Source of the DNA: Peronospora farinosa | Lineage: Eukaryota > Oomycota > Peronosporomycetes > Peronosporales > Peronosporaceae | Assembly (NCBI GenBank): GCA_947646735.1 | Contig: CANTFK010000795.1 | Location: 62,001 to 126,000 of the forward strand | DNA: 64,000 nt | Direction: 5' to 3' | Part shown: piece after piece, positions 21,265 through 32,698 of the stretch | Numbering within the stretch: position 1 is the stretch's first letter | How the letters are laid out: each line of letters starts with the position of its first letter | Notes under the pieces: model-generated | What the model was told of the DNA's origin: nothing | The model's database searches: none | The model's input: only the letters and a program-made list of their open reading frames with translations | Translations under genes and position numbers: made by a program

Positions 21265-22261
21265 TTACGGTTTGTTCACGGCACATAACATGAAGCCTAC
21301 GTAGAATACAGGATGTGTACGCAATTTGCGCGGCAAATTAAGCGTATACGCTTTGCCTTTCTTGGCAATGACCGTTAAGGGTCCGATAAATCGCGGACGC
21401 AACTTCGTCTTAAAGACAGCAGATACTACATTGGTAGGTAGGTAGGTTTTTAGCCTTACGTAATACTTGGTCTCCGACCTCATAATCATCAATACAACTT
21501 CTGCCTTTAGCATCCGCATATTCTTTTTGTTTGTCTTGGCTATCAGCCATTGCGTCATGCACATTTCGTAAGACATTTAGTCACGTTGCGAGAAACGTAT
21601 TCACCTGTTTCCTAACAGTATTAGGGCTGACATCAGCAAGTCGATCGGCAACCTCTCCCCCACCAAGCCCTGAACCACTCGGTGGTAGCGTTAACGGAAC
21701 GCGTGGGTGTGTGAGACCATTGAAATAGAACGGAGTGTAGCCGGTAGAGGCGTGTACGGAATTATTGAGAGCAAACTCAACTACAGAGAGCATAGCGCTC
21801 CAACACTTAGGCGTTTGAGCACAAACGCTGCGTAGGATATCTTCAACAACGCGATTCACGCGTTCGGTTTGACCATCGGTCTGCGGATGATCCGCTGTGG
21901 ACATGTCCAAACGGGTGCCCAGCACCTGGAAGACGGACTTCCAAACTTTACTCGTGAAACGAGGATCACGATCAGAAACAATTGCCACTGGCAAGCCATG
22001 TTGGCGAAATACTCGATCGATAAACAGCCTCGCTATACCTTCACCATCGATCGAGTCTGGCACAGCCGCTAGGTGATCAATCTTGCTCAAACGGTCAACA
22101 AAGACCACAATACCTGTATTGCCATGCGAATCTTTCGGTAGGCCAAATCCAAAGTCCATACTATGGACTCTCAACATCCAGTGGGAATAGACAAACAAGC
22201 CAGCGGCGCTGCCGAATGGGGCGAGGGTTTTACCCGTTGACACGTTTCACACGTACGCACA
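21265..22261 (-). pseudogene. A1 integrase core and C-terminal domain, broken
   Basis: Segment 21581-22243 holds the integrase core: SMDFGFGLPKDSHGNTG, IVSDRDPRFTSK and TDGQTERVNRVV keep the three catalytic acids. Segment 21265-21576 holds the C-terminal barrel (KTKLRPRFIGPLTVIAKKGK, THPVFYVGFM) in another frame. The N-terminal zinc domain lies on the far side of the inserted solo LTR (24899-25144). The frame also breaks at about 21580. Confidence 0.8.
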
Positions 22262-24190
22262 TGTTGTGAAGTGGTTTCCTAAACTGTGAAGAATTCAGGA
22301 GCCAGTTGGATTGAAGGGACAAGGGGCCGTGGACTAGGGAGAAGGGACCACGCACCAGAGAGAAGGGACCGGAGATAAAGGGAACCTCGGAGTGAAGCGA
22401 CCGTTGGCTGAGAATTTAAAAGACAAACAAAGGAGAGGTCATTCATTACCAGGGTACTGTTTAACCGGTACCGAAGGGAGTCGACCATGGCCCTCATTGG
22501 TCGACCCGGTCCATCATTGGTCGAACAGGTCCCTCATCGGTAGACCTGGGTCCCTCGCCGGTCGACCTCGGCCCCTCGTCGATAGACCCAGTCCCTCATT
22601 GGTAGACCTGGATCCCTCATCAGTCGACCTCGACCCCTCGTCGGTAGACCCGGTCCCTCATCGGTAGACCTGGGTCCCTCGTCGGTCGACCTCGGCCCGT
22701 CGTCGATAGACCCGGTCCCTCATTGGTAGACCTGGATCCCTCATCGGTCGACCTCGACCCCTCGTCGGTAGACCCGGTCCCTCATCGGTAGACCTGGCTC
22801 CCTTGTCGGTCGACCTCGGCCCCTCGTTGGTAGACCTGGGTCCCTCATCAGTAGACCTGGGTCCTTCAAGAATGAAGCTCAATGTATCGAAGATTGAAAC
22901 CACAGTGGGAGTGACCCAGGTTGGCCACAGACTACCTAAGAAAGAGCAAGCAGTACACCCTACGTGATTGACGAGGGAATGCATGCGCGTGCTCAAGCCG
23001 CTGTACGGCTGAGCACGTGCAAGGGGCGGCTGTGGTGAAGTGGTTTCCTAAATTGTGAAGAATCTCAGGAGCCAGTTGGATTGAAGGGACAAGGGGCCGT
23101 GGACTAGGGAGAAGGGACCACGCACCAGAGAGAAGGGACCGGAGATAAAGGGAACCTCGGAGTGAAGCGACCGTTGGCTGAGAATTTAAAAGACAAACAA
23201 AGGAGAGGTCATTCATTACCAGGGTACTGTTTAACCGGTACCGAAAGGAGTCGACCATGGCCCTCATTGGTCGACCCGGTCCATCATTGGTCGAACAGGT
23301 CCCTCATCGGTAGACCTGGGTCCCTCGTCGGTCGACCTCGGCCCCTCGTCGATAGACCCGGTCCCTCATTGGTAGACCTGGGTCCCTCGTCGGTCGACCT
23401 TGACCGTCGGTAGAACTGGGTCCCTCATTGGTCGACCCGGTCCCTCGTCGGTAGACCCGGTCCCTCATCGGTAGACCTGGCTCCCTCGTCGGTCGACCTC
23501 GGCCCCTCGTTGGTAGACCTGGGTCCCTCATCAGTAGACCTGGGTCCTTCAAGAATGAAGCTCAATGTATCGAAGATTGAAACCACAGTGGGAGTGACCC
23601 AGGTTGGCCACAGACTACCTAAGAAAGAGCAAGCAGTACACCCTACGTGATTGACGAGGGAATGCATGCGCGTGCTCAAGCCGCTGTACGGCTGAGCACG
23701 TGCAAGGGGCGGCTGTGGTGAAGTGGTTTCCTAAATTGTGAAGAATTCAGGAGCCAGTTGGATTGAAGGGACAAGGGGCCGTGGACTAGGGAGAAGGGAC
23801 CACGCACCAGAGAGAAGGGACCGGAGATAAAGGGAACCTCGGAGTGAAGCGACCGTTGGCTGAGAATTTAAAAGACAAACAAAGGAGAGGTCATTCATTA
23901 CCAGGGTACTGTTTAACCGGTACCGAAGGGAGTCGACCATGGCCCTCATTGGTCGACCCGGTCCATCATTGGTCGAACAGGTCCCTCATCGGTAGAACTG
24001 GGTCCCTCATTGGTCGACCCGGTCCCTCGTCGGTAGACCCGGTCCCTCATCGGTAGACCTGGCTCCCTCGTTGGTAGAACTGGGTCCCTCATTGGTCGAC
24101 CCGGTCCCTCGTTGGTAGACCTGGGTCCCTCAATATCGACCCGGTCCCTCGCTGGTAGACCTGGGTCCCTCATTGGTCGATCTCGGCCCC
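22262..24190 (+). repeat. Triplicated 0.7-kb unit with nested minisatellite
   Basis: Three tandem copies start at 22262, 23031 and 23714, each with TG(T/G)TGAAGTGGTTTCCTAAA. Each holds a minisatellite of GGTCCCTC-TCGGTAGACC and GGTCGACC-type units of about 18-20 bp (22490-22865, 23255-23550, 23940-24190), and copies 1 and 2 end in a shared 170-bp tail. Array lengths differ between copies. Frames read through it on both strands are artefacts of the repeat. Confidence 0.85.
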
Positions 24191-24898
24191 TCGGGGTTCC
24201 GCCACTCCGGACCAATTAATACAAGGATCAGACCAGTCGACGCAAGGAATCAGAGCTTCAGGCAAGGATAGAGTAAAGGAGTTAAAAGGATAGGACTATA
24301 TTAAATACTACTCAATTTGCGATCTACGTGGCACGACTCCGTCATCCAAGAAGAACTTGCTCTAAGTTACTCACTGTTCCGGGAAGGGATGTATTTTGGC
24401 CCCCCGTCGAAGATAGTTGTGTAGAGAAGTTCAAGGGCGAATAGAACTCCAGGATATATTTGGCCTGTGAGCTCGTTCGAGTAGCAACCCCCCCCCCCCA
24501 AGACCCGCTATCGGAAGCGGCCTCCCTTACCTCACGGTCTGGGAGCAACGTAAAGGTCAGGTGGTTAATACCCCTGAAACAGAAGGAAAAGGCCAGGGAC
24601 GACAAGCTCCCTGAAAATTTGGCTCTAAGTCCACTCTCGACAAGGTCGATCGAGTGGCCACCTACCGGCCCACCGAGTGAAGCATATCCACTCGAGGCCC
24701 CCCAGGTCTACCTCCCTCAAGGCAGACATCTACATCGTCACCAAGTCCTCCGAAGAGTGCAACCCGCCAGCCGACGGGTACACAAGGTGAGAGAAGGTCC
24801 ATACGCGGCATCGGGGTACCCCCTCCGACAGTCGGCAGTCCGGCACAGTGAGTGGTTTGGGTTCTCATCATACAATTTTGAGAACCCACTCCACCACA
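22262..24898 (+). mobile_element. Solo LTR of a C-related gypsy element inside A1
   Basis: The insertion starts TGTTGTGAAGTGG and ends CCACTCCACCACA, with a 4-bp target duplication CACA (22258-22261 and 24899-24902). The interrupted A1 integrase is continuous with A2 once it is removed. The last 150 bp align with the C-element LTR end: CGACGGGTACACAAGGTGAG, then ATCGGGGTACCC, CTCCGA-AGTCGG and a CAATTTTG-GA-CC stretch before CCACA. The LTR is unusually long (2637 bp) because its 5' part is triplicated. No internal domain remains, so it is a recombination product (solo LTR). Confidence 0.75.
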
Positions 24899-26640
24899 CA
24901 CATATGTGCTCACCCATTTGTATAATTTTGGCCACCAATAACTTTGGAATACTGCCTCATAGGTCTTTTCACGACCCAAATGACCACCGATGGCGGTTTC
25001 ATGTACCTCATAGAGGATACGATACTTCAGGTCCTCGTCATGAGGAACCACAATACGCGGAGGATCCGCCACATCTGTACAATAGTACAACAGCCCCTGA
25101 TCGATAGAATATCGATGGAGGCTCGCACGTGATCGTGCCGACAATTTAATGTTCGGGTCATAAGATCATCACTGCCAAGAGCACGTAGTAACGCTATACA
25201 ATGAGCATCTGTAGCATACGCCGATCGAATGAGATCAATGATAGAAGACGACAATGTCGTAACATGAGCAACCTCATAATCAGGTCTGCGTGACAACGCA
25301 TCAGCCAAAGCATTTTGCTTGCCCGGCTTATATTTCACCTCAAAATTATATTCGGCAAAGAATGACAGCCATCTGGCCATTCTCTGCGAGAGATGCGGCG
25401 ACTGAGTCGCAGTGCGTAAAGACGCATGATCGGTATAGATCACAAAAGGCTTCGCGATCAGCAGATGAACTCTGAATCTGACCAGAGCATACTTCGTTGC
25501 AAGTAGCTCTTTGTCATGAACGGGATAGTTCTTCTCTGCAGCTTTTAGCTGGCGAGATTCAAAAGCGATCACACGCTCACGGCCTTCATCATCTGTTTGT
25601 AACAGAGCACTGCCAATGGCAAAATCCGACGCGTCACAGACGACGCTAAACGGTTGGTCAGGATCTGGCAAAGCCAAAATAGGAGCATGAAGAAGGCTAG
25701 CCTTCACCGCTTGAAAAGCATCCTCATGTTCGGCATGCCAACAAAATTCCACATCCTTTTTAAGGAGATTGGATAATGGCCGAGCCATATCAGCGTAATT
25801 CTCGCTGTACTTGTGTAAGTAATTGGCAAGGCCAATCCATTTACGCAAGTCCTTCTGAGACTGTGGAACAGGCCAATCGACTATGGCTTTGACCTTGGCG
25901 GGATCCGCTCTTAGGCCTCGCTTCCCAATGAAGCACCTTAGAAACGGAATTTCTTTGGCACCGAAGATGCATTTAGATGCATTCTCATATAGCTTATTAG
26001 TGCGCATGCACTCGAGCACAGCTCGTAAATGAACAATATGGTTCTCAATATCTGACCGCCCATGTTCAGCTCGACTATGGACAAAAAATGTCATCAAAGT
26101 ACGTCTGTGCATAACTTCGATGGGGTCGAAACAATTGCGTCACCAAACGGTTAAACGTAGCCGGAGCATTGAATAGCCCCTGGGGCATCACCAACCACTC
26201 TTAGAGAATATCGCTCGGAGTACTAACAGCAGTAAGCGGAATATCACTAGCTCGCATGAGCAATTGGTAATAACCATCGACTAAGTCGAGCGCACTGTAC
26301 ATGGTACAACCGACCATATTGTTCTGAAGAACATCCTTTCTAGGTATTGGCGTCTGTGCAGGTATTGTGGCTGCATTGAGCTTAGTATAAGCATGAACGA
26401 TACGCCATTTACCATTCGGTTTCTCAATACAGAAAGTGGGTGTCGAGTGCGGAGGTTTGCTATCGCGCACCATGCCCGCCGCGTGCTTTGCACGAAAGAA
26501 CTCGTCAATGACGTCGCACTTCTCTTTGGGTAAAGGCCACTGCCGTGTTACGCAGTATTTGGTTCCGGGAACCAAGGTAATTTCATGACGTACACCCCTA
26601 TCAGGAGGTAGAACAGACGGTGGATCAGAGCACACCACGT
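24899..26640 (-). pseudogene. A1 RT, RNase H and integrase N-terminus, broken
   Basis: Reading right to left, 26638-26201 is the RT N-half ([41 protein letters not shown]). It ends in a TAG just before LWEW. 26112-25150 is the RT C-half plus RNase H ([57 protein letters not shown]). At the catalytic box an extra T breaks YFDD. The frame from RNase H into integrase (SSIIDLIRSAYATDAHC) is continuous here, unlike in A2. 25144-24899 is the zinc domain (HETAIGGHLGREKTY) up to the solo LTR. Confidence 0.8.
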
Positions 26641-26699
26641 GCTGAAATTTCTAAATTAAAGGGTATGATGGATCTGAAGGGTTCTTCACGATAGATAAT

Positions 26700-27790
26700 C
26701 CACTACGTGCACTATGTACCGCCTTTTTATCTTCAAGGATCAACAAGCGAGGATGAGTTCAACTCGAGGATAGGTCGAATAACCACCATATCGGATAGAG
26801 CACCAGCCTTCAAGGTTTGATGAAACATCCACAAACATTTCGTCTAGCTCTAAGAGAGCATTTGATGATGAGAGGGCCTCAAGGTCAACCTCACCATCTA
26901 CATCACCTGTTACTACGTTAACCAGGGTATACAACTGATCACTGACATCCCTACGTGATAAAACAGACGCCTTTTGTGCCATCTGGCGACGCTGCCGTCT
27001 CATTGATGAGAACGTACATTTTGAAATACTTGAGATACCATCATCTCCAAGGTGGTTGGTTTCATCGACCTTAACTTGCTCTATACGAGAGCCGATGTCA
27101 TTATCGACATCCAGTGAGTCTCATTTACAGCCAATATCACTAACAAGGTCATCGACCTTAACTTGATCTATACAAGAGCCGATGTCATTACCGACATTCA
27201 GTGTCTTAATATTACTCTGAGTATCAATCAACGGAGTACGTGCCGTTCCGCTAGGTGTCACTGATCTCTGCTCGACACTATTATTGTTGACATTGGAGTT
27301 TATCAACTCAGACACTCCAATGTCCAGCACACTAACTGAATCAGTTAATGGCTCGCGCCAATAGCACTTTTGTTTCCTAGCGAAGGTAGGTTCATGACTC
27401 TCCAAAGCTTCGCTAGGAACATTGCGCGTTGCGCCTAAGGTTTTGGATCTCCAATCGATCCATGGCTCATGGCGTTCCAGCCAGGCCATACCGAGAATGA
27501 GATCATATCTCGAGTCCAAATCTAGGACAAGACAGCGTTCAACGCTATTGAAGTCTAAGAACTTCACACCTAAGTTCAACAGAACTTTAGGAATGGTGAC
27601 ACGTAAACCTGTTGCGAGACGCACGGTTATACTGTCGCCCTCTTGCGCTTCCAGCGCCTCAGCATACAGCTGACTCCCTTCAAGGGAACGACGTCAGACA
27701 TTATTACCTGACGCCCCTGAGTCAATTAAAATTGACCATGGTTTCTCAAAACCCTTAACGGTTGCCGACACAACCAACAAGCCTGGCTTG
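26700..27790 (-). pseudogene. A1 protease and repeat linker, broken
   Basis: [11 protein letters not shown] then TGA near 27690-27730 is the protease active site followed by a nonsense codon (CGA to TGA relative to A2). 27624-27121 continues with [20 protein letters not shown], ending in a second TGA in the first linker repeat. Only about two linker repeats are present against five in A2. Both TGA codons are shared with A3. Confidence 0.8.
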
Positions 27791-27889
27791 TAATCCTGTA
27801 TCATGGAAGATACACAGAACCACCTGGGGCTAAGCCTCTACCTTCTACAAGTTCATCAGAACTTAGTTCTTTCCCAGTAGGGCGCCTCG

Positions 27890-28900
27890 CACCTACTGGG
27901 AGTTGACATTTCCCCTGTCGTGCTCGCCTTTAGGCTAGGAGCAGGGTTACTGCTCTGCCGATTTGAACGTTGCTTTCGCAACTAACAGCTAGGGCGGAGT
28001 TGCCTAGTGCTTCCGCACATGCAACATCTACGGATGTTATCTTGCTGCTCAGCAGCTTGAATCTCAGCTTCTTCAGCATGGATGAGGCCCATGGGTTCCG
28101 CCCTATTACAGGCATTTGAATTATAACATGGTAAACCATACTAAGCAGATCTGAAGTTGAACTCAGCGTTGTGCATAATCGATATGCTTACTGCCTCTTC
28201 GAAAGTCGAAGGCTGCACACGAAACACTTCTGCTCTGGCGACCCCAGTACGAAGTCCTTCCATAAAAATGGTTACTCGGACTTCCTCTACCAGAGGGTCC
28301 TGCTGCATAGCAGCAATGAGAGTTCTCAACTCTTGGATATAGTCCGACAATTTTCTTTCTTACCCTGTCGGGTAGCTAAGAAGCGTGAGCGCACACGATA
28401 AGCCTGATTAGGCGGTGCAAAAACGCAAGTGAATTGCCTTATAAGGATTTACCATGTGGGAAATGCGGCATTTACAGAGACATCGCTCGTTAGAACCCAC
28501 TCTCTAGCTCTTCCACCGAGCTTCGAAATGGCCAAGCCAACTCATTGCTAATATGACACAAACATGGAGGCATTTATTGCCATTTCAACTTCTCGGATAC
28601 AGAGGAGAAGATTTTCTCCCTCCTTCCCCTTAAAGGTCTTTACGTTTAAAACAAGTGGGCGAGCCTTTGGCTCTGCATCGGGCACAGTACCGGGATGTAC
28701 TTTGTAGGCGCAGCTGACGCTGCCTGGTCATGGGCCTGCCCGAGTAGCGTTGCTTCATAACGCATAAAGGCCTCAAGACGAGCACTTCAAACCTCGGGGC
28801 CTTGGGCCAAAAGGGCCTCGATTTGATCGGGCCCGACGAACGCAGATAATTTATCGAGTGCGAGTCGTTGCGCCTTAGAGATATAATTTTGATTCTCCAT
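27890..28900 (-). pseudogene. A1 Gag pseudogene
   Basis: The start MENQN at 28900 matches A2 Gag. Downstream only short open pieces remain (28350-28141: [20 protein letters not shown]; 28139-27930). Frameshifts, a TAA-type break near 28550 and an altered zinc knuckle make it non-functional. Confidence 0.75.
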
Positions 28901-28970
28901 CCTCACAAAGGGTCAGTATTAAAGACTCAGATATAGGAAATGACTACAAGTGTTTCCAAGTCTAGCGGAG

Positions 28971-29550
28971 CTACATATCTCTTATAGTCAGAGAAAGACC
29001 ATTTAGGCTGGAAGCCTCTTAGTTCGATAGAGCTATAAATTTACGGCTAAAAGCCACTTAGTTCTAAGAAAATAATTAAACGACTTAAAGTCACCCTGTT
29101 CTAAGGAACTAGGAGGATCTCCTAGTCTGCAAGCAATAAGGTTAAGGTTTAGAGAACCAACGCACGAAGTGCACAAGAGAACAAGTCGGAATGACTTGCG
29201 ATCTTATACTCAAAATGAGAACTGATTTTATTTATGCTTTGAGATTTTATGAATAGTCCTACTCTAAGTACACTACACTAGATTAATTACTATAATAGTA
29301 ATTATTATATGCAGACTTTGCTATTGGACGACGTATCGTCTAAACATCTGTGTATGATGTACTTAGTACAGCGTTATCGATTTATCGAATCCTAATCGAT
29401 AAGATACGGTATTACCGAATACCGTATCTTTAATGCTTATACTTAATACCTCTCTAAAGAAAAGTATCTAGTATACATTCTAAGCAATAAAGGGAAACTT
29501 CAACCGTAAACTTTCGGCATGATGTTACAACCGTCGTGTAACCCGTTACA
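28971..29550 (-). repeat. 5' LTR of A1
   Basis: On the plus strand it starts TCTAGCGGAGC (first bases mutated) and ends AACCCGTTACA, 580 bp. Against the 639-bp A2 LTR it lacks one copy of the GAGAACCAACGCAC repeat. The tandem palindromes are present near 29373-29430. Confidence 0.8.
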
Positions 29551-30290
29551 AAAAAGGTGGTGGACATCCAAACGCATTCCTATAAATGATATATAAATTA
29601 AAGCTAAAATGAAAAGATGGATGCGGGATGCCTATTCTTACGTAGCTTATATATATATTATTAGCTCGCTAACGTCTGTGACGTCATTTGGCGTCTCAGC
29701 GGGGCGTTATCCTCTTCAATATGGTGTAACACATACACAAGGGTCAGGTACACGTACTTATGACCTCCTCGCTAAGTACCCGTTAGAATTTAAAGGGTAC
29801 GTGGTACCCTAGCCCGTTTACACTACAAATGTTTTTAGCTAATTTCTGTAAGCTTTTTATTTCTAGTGCAGGTAAACCTTTGTCTGTAGTAAAAAAACTT
29901 GTCCAAACCAAAAAGAATTTTGCTTGTCCACTTAATAATGCTGTCGTAAATATTTTACTTGCTTATGGTGTCGTAAATGTGTTACTTGTCTTACAGACAC
30001 CAGACCTACAGCGTGTTGTGCGTTCTATCAGCCAAGCATAACAAAACAGAGAGATGTACTTATGCACGACTTTCAATATGGACCATAAAACTTGTACGGA
30101 ACTACATTGAAGTTGCCATCGGACATCGAAACGATATGTCAATCACACCACGTCCAAAACTTGGTTTTCTTTCACCAATCTCTATCACTCGGCGAGACAT
30201 TTGAAGCATAAAAACTTAACAAGAGGTGGACTTTTGTATTTCATATACTAATGCGCTAGTTCAGAATGTAGGTCCATGCATGCGTCACAC
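29551..30290. other. LTR-like fragment and paralogous block beside A1
   Basis: 29560-29875 is the inverted counterpart of 19710-20040, 29885-29970 of 17385-17460, while 30005-30290 matches 16870-17370 directly. The S33-like gene that lies between the first two blocks on the left is absent here: the blocks are separated by only about 15 bp. The stretch reads as an old duplication with gene loss and an internal inversion. No gene is supported. Confidence 0.5.
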
Positions 30291-30484
30291 GTCACAGCTT
30301 TTATGAGGATAGACGTTTTTATACCACAAATACCAAGTCAAGTACGAGCACGGGGTAGGGGAGCTTTATCAAGTTGCTTACATGAAAAAAGACGCGAGCA
30401 TCGTTTAAATACGAATTGTACAAAAACATCTGGAATGTACCATAAAATAGGTACACTTAGAATCCAAGAGCTCAATTACCAAAA

Positions 30485-32508
30485 ATGGAGCGCTCGCCCG
30501 GCATGACAGAAGTGGGCGCGCTAGTGACAGGCCGTCGCTACGTGCTGCTTACGATAGCAGCCACTGGTGTCGCCGCAGCAGGTGCAGCACAGCGTCTGCG
30601 TGCTATGCCGCCGTCGGATTCGATGACATCGATGTTACTTCTTTTCGTATCGGAACTTATGAGCTCTCGTGTTAGTGCAGCGGTACGCTATGACCATCAT
30701 TTTTGAATTTTGGTCTATAATCTGATTCTGTTTTGCTGAGTGGATATTATCAGATTGTGTTGCACTTGTTTTTGGTCGTCATGTACCATGTTTTCTTACT
30801 GTTGGCACGTACAGCGCTAGGCACGTTGCGGCCTCTGGAGTTGCAACAAATTAAGGAGACGATGATCCCCTTTGTGTTGCTGCGCTGTCAGCTGCTCGTA
30901 AGCACAATGGGATCTACATCAGAGGGACAGATGGCTGAGCTGGGACTGCTCGTGGTGTGGCTTGCTGCCTTGGCAGTGCTGCGAGCTCTGTTGGCCCTTA
31001 CTTATGCCAGGTTTCAGTATTTACTGACGAGACCTATGACCAAGTTGGGAGACTTGCAACATATAGGAGCGGTACTGAGTATCATTGCTGTGCTGGACCT
31101 GGGACTAGCTGCTGCGAGCTCGCGGCTTGGCCTTTTCTCGGCGAGAATTGTGCATGTGCCGTGGTTTGAAGCGTCGCTGATGCTCCTTAGGACGTTGGAA
31201 CTTGGTGTACAGGTTGGCTTTCATAGCTTGGATGTTAATGCAGCTACCATTACAGAAGACGAGGAGATGGGATCAGGATACTGGGAGAACAATGAATTTC
31301 ATTTGTTATTGCTGCAGACTGTGTTGTGCGGATGCTACTTGGTGCAACTGGTGCTGTACTATTTGTACGTCATCAGTGTGGACCAGTTTCGCGTGAGTCT
31401 CTTCGATCTCATCTTGATTCTGAATGTGAAGAATGCTACTGCGCGACTGCTGGAAAAAGCGAAACACGTCAAGCTATACCATCAAGTGGTGATGGACCTG
31501 GATCATCTTTTCCCTAATGCCTCGCCGGAGGAGCTTGAAAGTGTGGCTGACGACGTGTGCGCTATCTGTTTAAAACCGATGTCCACACAAGCGAAAAAGC
31601 TGCGCTGCGGCCACCTTTTTCACAGATTGTGTCTTCGCCAGTGCCTTCAGAAGACATCTGTTAGTGATTCTCTTGCAGGACTGGATCCGTTGACGCGTAT
31701 GGTCAACGGAGCGGGAAGGGAAGGGTCACCACTGCGCGTTGCTGGAAGCACTTTTACAGGGCCCACTTCAATGCGCTGTCCAATTTGTCGAAAACAAGTA
31801 TGTGGTGGAAAATGTAACGAGATGACCTCTGCCCAGCCGGAGGACGTTCCCCGCCAATCTGAAATAGAAGCGTTGGAGTCTCGAGAGGCTGAGCAGCAGC
31901 ATCAACTTGCTACTACTAACAATGTTCAAGATGGAGCGCAGGAACAGGCAACTGTAGGTGCAAATGAAGCCGTCCCCGAAGAAGTGATTCGCTTTAGCAG
32001 TACGTGTCTACTGCTTCCCAATCGTATGTGCTCTTTCTGCTGACCTTGCTTTACTTCACGATGTTTAGCGGCATTTTTGTCTCGATGGGTGCCATTTCCT
32101 AATTTTTCGTTTGAGATTGTCCGGCATCGAGCCCAGCGCAACTTCGAGGTGACGCAGGAAATGTTGCAGCAGATCTGGGAGGTTTTTCCTCAGTATACCC
32201 TGGATGAGATTCGTGGAGATCTTATCCGAAGCCAGTCGGTGGAACGCACTATGGAACGTATTATAAACGGGCGTCTGGATGAACAGCGGGTTACCATGGA
32301 TCAGCGAAACATTGATCCTGCGGACATGGACGCAGACGGGATGCTTGGTGATGCCGTGATCGATTTGGGTGAGGAGTTCCGGTGGAGTTTTTCAGCGCTG
32401 GCATCGGAAATGTGGGGTGCTAATCTTCCTACACCAGCACGAGCACCAGCTACTCACCAAGAAGATAACGCAGACCGCCTGAATACTCATGTTGGTGACA
32501 GACTTTAA
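30485..32508 (+). CDS. gp78/AMFR-like membrane E3 ubiquitin ligase (RING + CUE)
   Basis: Three exons: 30485-30682, 30754-31999 and 32069-32508, introns of 71 and 69 nt (GTACGC...TTATCAG and GTACGT...TGTTTAG), 627 aa. Several membrane segments precede a RING-H2 finger starting at about residue 335: CAIC, then LRCGHLFHRLC, then CPIC. A 48-residue loop between the sixth and seventh ligands is at the upper limit for the family. The last exon holds a CUE domain (VTQEMLQQIWEVFPQYTLDE), a ubiquitin-binding helix bundle. This order is that of gp78, an ER-associated-degradation ligase in the ER membrane. A GCTCAATTACC initiator-like site at 30470 is only five bases from this ATG, so the start may instead be ATG 30503. 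Converges with the next gene, 190 bp away. Confidence 0.85.
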
Positions 32509-32698
32509 CTTCACGGGTGGAAGCAAAACCACTCTTGCGTCGGCTTCAGCAATGACGTGGCCGATGCCTCGAATAATCTTATCGCTTCGAGATTCCGTAT
32601 GTATACACAACGTCAACGATATACTCTTTGCTAACACGGTTTTATTATTGCGTGCCTTCCGTTTTAGGTCCGCATGGTGTTTTAGTAGAGAACGAAGC

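Larger units (their letters stand above)
20542..29550 (-). mobile_element. Ty3/gypsy chromovirus element A1, decayed
   Basis: Family-A LTRs bound the copy (20542-21179 and 28971-29550). On the reverse strand, from right to left, are gag, protease, repeat linker, RT, RNase H and integrase. The integrase is split by a 2.6-kb solo LTR (22262-24898). The chromodomain end and the antisense frame are missing: sequence jumps at about 21285 from the position equivalent to 41626 in A2 to that of 42946, with AACATG at both A2 breakpoints. Many stops and frameshifts occur. Flanks TTAAT and AAAAA do not form a target duplication, so one end may be rearranged. Confidence 0.85.

Noticed and set aside
22490..24190. 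CRISPR-like regular repeats
   Set aside because: Units are contiguous 18-20-bp minisatellite copies without unique spacers, inside a eukaryotic LTR.
22279..24215. Many ORFs of 70-112 codons on both strands (for example 22658-22996 reverse)
   Set aside because: All read the triplicated LTR unit and its minisatellite; they recur identically in each copy and have no gene context.
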